DNA from: JAABRT01 sp038259155
GTDB taxonomy: Bacteria > Gemmatimonadota > Gemmatimonadetes > Gemmatimonadales > Gemmatimonadaceae
Assembly (NCBI GenBank): GCA_038259155.1
Contig: JBBSPE010000193.1
Coordinates: forward strand, 1 to 7,925
Reading direction: 5' to 3'
DNA: 7,925 nucleotides
Of this stretch, positions 1 through 5,707 are shown one piece after another; the stretch's first letter is position 1; the number at the start of each line of letters is the position of its first letter. The notes beneath the pieces were generated by a model, which was not told the origin of the DNA, did no database searches, and saw only the letters and a program-made list of their open reading frames with translations. Both the position numbers and the translations under genes were made by a program.

Positions 1-2
1 AT

Positions 3-134
3 GACGCCGCCGTGCCGCGCGGACTCCGCGAGCTGGCGCGTGACGATCGCGAGTGGGTGGCTGAGGTCACGGTGGCGGCGTCGGGGTTGGTGCCGCTGCG
101 ACGAGCCGGCGACCCGCTCTCCACGCTCGATTAG
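3..134 (+). CDS. C-terminal end of an unidentified protein (partial, begins before the window)
   Basis: The third forward frame is open from the window edge to a TAG at 132-134 and encodes about 43 residues ending in RAGDPLSTLD. Almost every codon ends in G or C, as in the other genes here, and the sequence is balanced in composition (charged segment LRELARDDREW followed by hydrophobic VAEVTVAASGLVPL), as expected of a real folded C-terminus. The competing first-frame ORF that starts at base 1 is rich in Arg, Ser and Trp, typical of an out-of-frame shadow. I do not recognise the family. The EWVA...V pattern resembles the last strand of some methyltransferases such as PrmA, but that is too weak for a call. 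The gene is convergent with the large regulator, and the two stop codons overlap by two bases. Confidence 0.6.
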   Translation, partial: DAAVPRGLRELARDDREWVAEVTVAASGLVPLRRAGDPLSTLD

Positions 135-3100
135 CGGCTTGCCGGAGCGGCCGTCGTACTCGCGGGGGTTGCAATTGCGCCGGTGAACCACGGCACGTCC
201 GAGCGTTCTCCCTGCCAGATCGTGAGCGGACCCACCAGCATCTGCGCCCCTACCGAACTCCCCTGCAGCCTCAAGCGCAGCGGCCGGTCGAGCGGCAGCG
301 TATGCTCGCTCACGGTCATGACCTGTCCGTCCACGGCGAGGCCGCAGCGGCCGTCTGCGAACACCTGGAGGCGCACGGTGTGCCACTGGCCGTCCGTCAG
401 CGTGACGGGCAGACGCTTGATGGCCTCAAGACTTCCGCCCACGTTGAACGTGATCGCGTCCAGCCAGGCGCCACTCTCCGCCTTGGGCGCGGCAAGGGAA
501 CAGGCGTTCACAAAACTCAGGTCTCTCCAAGAGAGCGGACGCTCCCTTTCGCTCTCCGCACTTGAGACGCCCCAGGCCGCGAGCTCCGAGTCAGTGGTGA
601 TCGCGACCAAGGAGATGGCGAAATATTGCCACTGGGCGCTGGATACCGGCGCTCGAATGCGCGCTTCCACACCCACACCACTTTTCGCCGGGAGCGCTGC
701 TCTCTGGTACACACCGGAGGCCAGGTGCTTGTCGCCGTTCAGCAACAGCGCTCCTGTGCCGTTCTCGGTCCAGACGACACGCACCGGGGGATTGCCCCAC
801 GGGAGCCAGCGTGACGTATCCAGCGCCTCCCAGGCTTCGGTGAGCGTCTCGCCGGCAAACCGCGGCGGCCCGACGCGCAGCACGACCGTATCACTCAACC
901 AGCCGGAGGCAACGCGCACGAAACGAGCGGTTCCCGGCTGCTGCGGCGACACGTCCCCGCTTATCTGGCCAATCAACGCGACGGTGCTGTCCAGCGACAC
1001 CCAGCGCGCGGACGGCGCGGCAACCCGCCGACCCTGTGTGTCCTCGGCGTATGACTGAAGCCGCACCACCGCATCCTGGCTCACCGACGCGGGTGCTGAC
1101 GCAACGCGCAGCCGCCCGTGCCACCGTGGTGATGGGGTGCGCCGCATGAGCGATGTCAGCCGCAGCGCCTGCGACGTGCCGGGTTCGCGTGCGCGAATCG
1201 GGACATCGAAGCTGGGATTCGTAAGATCGACCACCGAGCCCAGCGGCGCACGCTCTCCCACCTGCGCCCGCATCATCAGGCCAAACTCCCCACCGGGATC
1301 GACATAGACCCGCTCCGTCACGGCACGCAGCACCCGCACGCTGCCGTCTGCGACTTCCACCCGGACGGCCCACACGCTGTTCTCGGTGAACGGTTCGGCG
1401 ATTCCGATCACCGAGCGTTCGGAATCCCACGCCAGCAACGCGGTCAGTTCGAGGCTGTCCGGAAGTGCGAGGCAGCGCTCTCGTTCTTCCTCGAGCGCGA
1501 TCACGCACAGTGCATTGCGGCGGCGCTCCGCGTACCTCCGAAAGAACGCGATCCGTGAGCCGTCCGGGCTCCAGCGTGGGTTCCCGTTGAAATCGGAGGT
1601 GTTCGTGAGCTGACGAATCGAGTCGGTCGCAAGATCGAGCAGATACACATTGGCGCGCTCGGTAATGGTATCGGCCCGCGCCGACATGAAGACGGCCTGC
1701 GTGCCATCGGGTGATCGCCTGAAATCCACATCGTCTGTCCGGCTGGTCGTGAGGCGACGGCTCTTTCCCGTTCGCAGGTCCACCTGCATCAACTCGACGC
1801 CGAACTCCGGATAGTTCAGCGTGCCGCCCACCACGGTGTCGTTCCACCGGTCGTAGATGGCACTCAGTTTCGAGAGCGTACGGATCGCGTCGGGATGGGC
1901 GGGTAGCCGCTCAAGGGTCACCTCGCCATCGCGGACAAACACCCGCTCGTCGAGCTCCGCGCCGAGCAGCACGGTCTCGCCGTTCACCATGGCCAAGGTC
2001 ATGAGCGAGACGTCGCCCGCGCGCACCGTTGGCGATCGACCTGGCAACTGCAGCGCGACCATCAGCAATGCGGCCGCGCCACCTGCCGCTCCCAACAACA
2101 CCCGCGGTACATTCGCGCGCACACGCCACGGGAGCGATTGCACCAACGCGTCGCGCTCGCCTCGCGGTGCGTCCGCCCCCAGCACGTTGCCCGCGAGCGC
2201 CGTGATCGCCCGCTTGTCCCCGTCCGCCGCTGACGCCCGCACGAGGCGCGCGAAGAGCTGCTGCACCTCACGCGTATCCCCCGCGGCCCGTCGGTGCTGC
2301 GCGGCCCGCACCAGCGTGGTCGGACCAGAGGCGTCATCGGCCTCGATGAGTTGCGCGCATTGCCGATGCGCCCGGGCCAGCTGCGCCGGCGTGCGCAACT
2401 CCTGCGTCAGCGTGGCCATTTCGTCATGCGAGACCATCCAGCCAGCCGCGTGCTGCGCGATCAGACCGCGCACCTCGAGCAACGGCAGCGCCGCCACACC
2501 GTCCTCTCCCAGCACGCGGCGCACGCCGTCCTCGGTCAGCGCGGTGCCCCGTACCGACAGCAACGTCAGCGTGGACTGCTGTGCTTCGGGAACGTCGAGC
2601 AGACGCTGACGGATCGCGCTGCCGCCGTCCAGCGTGTCGTCGAGCGCCGTCGGATCCACGCAGTGCCACGCGCCGTCCGTTCGCGCCAATGCGCCGCGCT
2701 CTATGGCCAACTGCAGCGTCTCGAGCACCAGCAGTGGTGATCCATCGGTGGCGGCGTGCAGTCGCTCCGGCAGACCGGAGCACCAGCTCGGCCCGTCTGA
2801 GGGCGAGGGAAGCCGCGCCAGGCTTTCCAGCAAGAGCCGAACGTCGTCCGCGCTCAAGGCGTCGAGCGACAGCGGCTGCACATGTTCGCCCGCGTGCACA
2901 TTCCCATGACGTCCCGCGGTCACGAGCAGCACGCGCGATTCACCCAATCCGCCGGAGAGACTGGCCAGCATGGTACGCGACGCCGGGTCCGCCCAGTGGA
3001 CGTCATCCACCAGCAACGCGAGGGGCGCGTCCTCCGCAATCGTATGAACGAGTTCGAGCAGGGCCAAGGTGCGGCGGCGGAGCGCGTCGTCTCCCGTGGC

Positions 3101-4201
3101 GCGATCCGGTGGAGCGGAGAGATAGGTGCTCACGCCCGGCGCCAGAGCCACCAGCGCACTGGCCGAATCCGGCGACACGCCGGCGGCACCGCGCACCTTT
3201 GCCAGCGACAGCGCGAGATCGGCCGCGAGCGCGAACGGGAGGTCCCGGTTGGCCTGCAGGGCCCGGACGGGTACCACTCGCGCCCGGGATGCCTTCAGGC
3301 GGCGCATCAGGCCGTCGAGCAATCGTGACTTGCCGTAGCCGGCGCGCGCTGCCACATGCAGGTGCGACGCACGGCCCGCCTTCGCCTCCTCCCACCCGGT
3401 GAGCAAGCGCAAGAACTCGGCGTCGCGCCCCACCAGATTCGCAACGAGTGACGCACCGGACGCCGGTGGATGGCCGTCTCCGGAACGCGTAGTGGATCGC
3501 ACGAGGCGCAGCATGGCACTGGTCGCCGGCTCCGGCGCCAGATCATCGCGCAGCAACCACCGCTCGAGTTCCTCGGCCTCCACCGACGCACTCAGCAGGT
3601 CGTCCGCGGCGAGCAGCGTTTCCAGCAGCCGGCGCCAACTCGACTGTAAGTGGGGCGCGAGCTCCCGCGCTCCGCGGGCGAGCGCCACGGACTCCCGCGG
3701 CGGCATGGCCACCAGCCGCTGCCGAACGGTGGCTTCGGCGGCGTGCACGTACAAGGAACACAGGCGGCGACGTTCGATATCGGCCCACTGCTCGAACTGC
3801 GCGCCGCCACTCGCCGCGAATCCGGGGAAGAACTCCCCGGCATACAACGCCACCGCCTCCTCGTGCGCTTCACGCGCGAACGCCTCGAGAAATGCCTCGC
3901 GATCGACGCTGAGTGGCAGCAGCAGCGTCACCGTATCGCCCTGCGTCTCGAACACCGTCGTGCCAAGCTTGTGCCTGATGTACCAGAGCGTTTGGCGCAA
4001 CGTGTGGCGCGCGGCGTCCCGCTCGGTGTCGGCCCAGAGCAGGTCAATGAGTTGCTCGCGCGTGGCGGACCGATGTACGGCGCACGAGAGAAACGTGATC
4101 ATCGCCAACGGCTTGCCGGATGGCAGGCCGACCGGGGGGCCCTCACGGGTCTCGAGGCGCGGTGTGCCGAGCACCGTGAGGTAGAATGTTCGGTCGGTCA
4201 C
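131..4201 (-). CDS. Membrane-tethered SARP/BTAD-family regulator with ATPase domain and extracytoplasmic propeller, Ig-like and lectin-like domains
   Basis: A 1356-residue predicted one-component regulator. Residues ~5-95 match a SARP/OmpR-like winged helix (LPSGKPLAMITFLS, REQLIDLLW, LRQTLWYIRHKLG). Residues ~100-235 match the helical BTAD domain (ALYAGEFFPGF, FEQWADIERRRL). Residues ~253-440 are a STAND/AAA_16-type ATPase: the Walker A region is ARAGYGKSRLL at 285-295, with Ala where the first Gly is usual, and Walker B is LALLVDDVHWAD at 394-405. A helical region follows to ~690. One hydrophobic helix lies at ~699-719, preceded by PWRVRANVPR, so positive-inside predicts a cytoplasmic N-terminus. 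The outer part has PD40/TolB propeller repeats (~725-1010; SPDG at 830-833 and 878-881), a Big_2-like Ig domain (~1035-1110; ARWVSLDSTVALI, PGTARF), and a ConA/LamG-like sandwich (~1117-1335). It contains four cysteines (899, 910, 1234, 1286), compatible with two disulfides. The start is GTG with GGAG six bases upstream. Domain identities are confident; the sensing role and target genes are inferred. Confidence 0.88.
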   Translation of the reverse strand: MTDRTFYLTVLGTPRLETREGPPVGLPSGKPLAMITFLSCAVHRSATREQLIDLLWADTERDAARHTLRQTLWYIRHKLGTTVFETQGDTVTLLLPLSVDREAFLEAFAREAHEEAVALYAGEFFPGFAASGGAQFEQWADIERRRLCSLYVHAAEATVRQRLVAMPPRESVALARGARELAPHLQSSWRRLLETLLAADDLLSASVEAEELERWLLRDDLAPEPATSAMLRLVRSTTRSGDGHPPASGASLVANLVGRDAEFLRLLTGWEEAKAGRASHLHVAARAGYGKSRLLDGLMRRLKASRARVVPVRALQANRDLPFALAADLALSLAKVRGAAGVSPDSASALVALAPGVSTYLSAPPDRATGDDALRRRTLALLELVHTIAEDAPLALLVDDVHWADPASRTMLASLSGGLGESRVLLVTAGRHGNVHAGEHVQPLSLDALSADDVRLLLESLARLPSPSDGPSWCSGLPERLHAATDGSPLLVLETLQLAIERGALARTDGAWHCVDPTALDDTLDGGSAIRQRLLDVPEAQQSTLTLLSVRGTALTEDGVRRVLGEDGVAALPLLEVRGLIAQHAAGWMVSHDEMATLTQELRTPAQLARAHRQCAQLIEADDASGPTTLVRAAQHRRAAGDTREVQQLFARLVRASAADGDKRAITALAGNVLGADAPRGERDALVQSLPWRVRANVPRVLLGAAGGAAALLMVALQLPGRSPTVRAGDVSLMTLAMVNGETVLLGAELDERVFVRDGEVTLERLPAHPDAIRTLSKLSAIYDRWNDTVVGGTLNYPEFGVELMQVDLRTGKSRRLTTSRTDDVDFRRSPDGTQAVFMSARADTITERANVYLLDLATDSIRQLTNTSDFNGNPRWSPDGSRIAFFRRYAERRRNALCVIALEEERERCLALPDSLELTALLAWDSERSVIGIAEPFTENSVWAVRVEVADGSVRVLRAVTERVYVDPGGEFGLMMRAQVGERAPLGSVVDLTNPSFDVPIRAREPGTSQALRLTSLMRRTPSPRWHGRLRVASAPASVSQDAVVRLQSYAEDTQGRRVAAPSARWVSLDSTVALIGQISGDVSPQQPGTARFVRVASGWLSDTVVLRVGPPRFAGETLTEAWEALDTSRWLPWGNPPVRVVWTENGTGALLLNGDKHLASGVYQRAALPAKSGVGVEARIRAPVSSAQWQYFAISLVAITTDSELAAWGVSSAESERERPLSWRDLSFVNACSLAAPKAESGAWLDAITFNVGGSLEAIKRLPVTLTDGQWHTVRLQVFADGRCGLAVDGQVMTVSEHTLPLDRPLRLRLQGSSVGAQMLVGPLTIWQGERSDVPWFTGAIATPASTTAAPASR

Positions 4202-4207
4202 AAAGGG

Positions 4208-4211
4208 CTCC
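4208..4211 (-). promoter_or_regulatory. Shine-Dalgarno for the large regulator
   Basis: On the minus strand GGAG is followed by CCCTTT and then the GTG at 4201-4199, a six-base spacing. This supports GTG as the initiation codon. The next residues, TDRTFYLTVLG, run straight into the first strand of the SARP winged helix, so no plausible later start exists without cutting the domain. Confidence 0.7.
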
Positions 4212-4301
4212 GCAGATCGCGCGCGGGCAGGCCAATGGCCGTTGCGTGCGCGAGGAAGAAATGACGATCTGTTTGACTCGCTCAGAAAAAGACTCCATGA
4301 G

Positions 4302-4318
4302 CGTCATCCAACCGTCAT
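4302..4318 (-). repeat. Direct repeat ATGACG with 11-bp period, candidate SARP-type operator
   Basis: The minus strand reads ATGACGGTTGGATGACG: two copies of ATGACG whose starts are 11 bp apart, one helical turn. It lies about 100-117 bp upstream of the regulator's GTG. SARP-family activators are known to bind short direct repeats with about 11-bp phasing near the -35 region. Only two copies are present and the unit is six bases, so chance is possible. The link to the adjacent regulator is inference. An inverted ATGACG copy also occurs at 4261-4266 (plus). Confidence 0.35.
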
Positions 4319-4369
4319 ATCGTACTCGCGCTGAACGTTCGACGCGAATACGGCCGTTCCAATCGCTCC

Positions 4370-4413
4370 ATTTGACGTCCTGCCGGCATCCCCGGCCGGT
4401 TTAGACGTCAAAT
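4370..4413 (-). terminator. Two-tier inverted repeat downstream of the lipoprotein gene, candidate terminator
   Basis: The outer arms ATTTGACGTC (4370-4379) and GACGTCAAAT (4404-4413) are perfect reverse complements over 10 bp. An inner pair, CCGGC (4383-4387) and GCCGG (4395-4399), closes a 7-nt loop. The structure starts 22 bases past the lipoprotein TGA (minus direction). There is no poly-U run after it, so it is not a textbook intrinsic terminator. It could be an mRNA 3'-end stabiliser, a terminator of the non-U-tract kind, or a double-stranded operator, since each arm carries the palindrome GACGTC. Confidence 0.55.
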
Positions 4414-4435
4414 CGACAACAACCATCGCACCCGC

Positions 4436-5662
4436 TCAGCGTCGCACTATCCGATACAAATACACCGCCGGCCGACCCGTTTTGTCCTCCACGTAGACCG
4501 CCACGCGGTCCGCTCCCCACGCAACTGACGCCCAGGTCGCCCGCGGCCAGCCCTCAGCTGGCACCGCAACCGTGTCCAGCCATTGCCGATCCGCTCCAAA
4601 CAGGTCGAACCGTACCACGCTGGAGTCCGCCAGCGATCGGCGCACCCAGGTGCGCCCGCGCGCATCAACATCGAACTGCTCAAAGGGCGGGCGTTCGCTG
4701 GGGATTTTGTCCACGGTGAAGGATGCTTGGAGCACATTCGCGGGGGGGCCGCCGGAACCCGCCGTCATTTCGCGAACACGCGCGTCCACGAGCGCCCGCT
4801 TGTCCGCGGCGGTGATGGGCTCCGAGGTGAACGCCCGACCGAACAGGGCCACCGTGTCGCGCCCGTCCGATGATACGCGAAGCAGGTACTCGCCCGTCCA
4901 CCCCGTCACGAATCCACCCACGGCGTCCACCTGCTGCTGATCGCGCGGCACCATCGGCACCTGAACGGTCATCACCATCCGGTCGCCATCCCGCACGGGC
5001 CACTCGCCGGCGTCGGCGGCCGTGCGCCGGTACCCGACGGCAACGGTGTCGACGAGCGCACCGTCGAACGACAGCCGAAGGAATCGCTGGGCCGGGCCCG
5101 CGGCGGTGTCTGCGCCGTCGTCCAGCATGCGAATGGCCACGCGGCCCGCACCGTCCACACCGACCGGCGAAAAATACCGAGCCGTGGTGGCCTGCGACGC
5201 GAGCAAGGTCCCGTCACTGATCCGGAAGGTGCTCGCTCGGGCGAGCACGGGATCCTGCACCATCAGGGTGTCGCCACGTGCGGCGAGCCATGCCGCCCGA
5301 AACTCGCCGGGCCCAGCGCCGTCTCGCCCGATGGTCCGCTCATACACCCCGTCGGCACCATACACCTTTACCTCGGCCGGGCTGTCTTCCGCCACGAGCA
5401 CCCGACCGTCAGCCGTCAACGCAATGTCGCTTGGTGCCAAGAGCTCCCCCGGCGCACCGTCCGCCGGCTGGATAACGACGAGCGACTCCAGCGACCAGTG
5501 GCCGGAATCGACGGGCGCTGCGCTCATCGTGCGCACAATGCCGCCCGGGAGCGTGTCCACGGCTACGCGTGCCGAGGCAGAGCGAGCGTCACCCCACGAA
5601 CAGGCAGCGAGAAGAGCGCCGACCAACGCGAGCGGCGCGACCTGCAGAGGCGAACGGGTCAT
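4436..5662 (-). CDS. Six-bladed beta-propeller (NHL-like) lipoprotein
   Basis: A 408-residue exported protein of unknown specific function. The N-terminus MTRSPLQVAPLALVGALLAAC is a lipoprotein signal with lipobox LAAC (residues 18-21), so Cys21 should be lipidated. The +2 residue is Ser rather than Asp, which under the enterobacterial rule would favour the outer membrane. The rest reads as NHL/six-bladed propeller blades: LLAPSDIALTADGRVLVAED (75-93), a strand pair ending in the hallmark GAGPGEF (115-121), DGAGRVAIRML (170-180), and FEQFDVDARGRTWVRRS (327-343). Such proteins are usually binding or scaffolding modules. Enzyme activity cannot be inferred, as no catalytic motif is visible. The ATG choice rests on the signal peptide; only a weak GAAG precedes it. 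The gene follows the acyl-CoA synthetase by 45 bp on the same strand, so co-transcription is likely. The segment 280-325, with DKRALVDARVREM, looks helical and may be an insertion between blades. Confidence 0.82.
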   Translation of the reverse strand: MTRSPLQVAPLALVGALLAACSWGDARSASARVAVDTLPGGIVRTMSAAPVDSGHWSLESLVVIQPADGAPGELLAPSDIALTADGRVLVAEDSPAEVKVYGADGVYERTIGRDGAGPGEFRAAWLAARGDTLMVQDPVLARASTFRISDGTLLASQATTARYFSPVGVDGAGRVAIRMLDDGADTAAGPAQRFLRLSFDGALVDTVAVGYRRTAADAGEWPVRDGDRMVMTVQVPMVPRDQQQVDAVGGFVTGWTGEYLLRVSSDGRDTVALFGRAFTSEPITAADKRALVDARVREMTAGSGGPPANVLQASFTVDKIPSERPPFEQFDVDARGRTWVRRSLADSSVVRFDLFGADRQWLDTVAVPAEGWPRATWASVAWGADRVAVYVEDKTGRPAVYLYRIVRR

Positions 5663-5707
5663 GCCGACTTCGACACCCGCCGCCGCTTGAGCGTTGAATG
5701 AGGATGC

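Larger units (their letters stand above)
4202..4435. other. Intergenic region: 3' end of the lipoprotein gene and upstream region of the regulator
   Basis: This 234-bp gap between two minus-strand genes has no convincing ORF; short plus-strand frames across it have shadow-like, arginine-rich translations. The stretch 4261-4320 is visibly richer in A and T than the flanking genes, as expected of a promoter region. It contains a large inverted repeat next to the lipoprotein stop (4370-4413) and a phased direct repeat closer to the regulator (4302-4318). I see no convincing -35/-10 pair for the regulator. TACGAT at 4324-4319 (minus) is -10-like but lacks a matching -35. Confidence 0.6.

Noticed and set aside
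183..1058. 291-codon plus-strand ORF opposite the regulator's lectin-like domain
   Set aside because: It is Ser/Thr/Arg-rich without recognisable structure, and the minus strand holds coherent domains here.
2581..3402. 273-codon plus-strand ORF opposite the ATPase domain
   Set aside because: It is extremely Arg/Pro/Ala-rich, typical of an antisense frame in high-GC DNA.
4319..4324. TACGAT as a -10 element for the regulator
   Set aside because: No acceptable -35 lies 16-18 bp upstream (the hexamer there is TCGCGT), so it is not called as a promoter.
4186..4404. 72-codon plus-strand ORF in the intergenic gap
   Set aside because: No convincing ribosome-binding site and shadow-like composition; it crosses the regulator's start region and the large inverted repeat.
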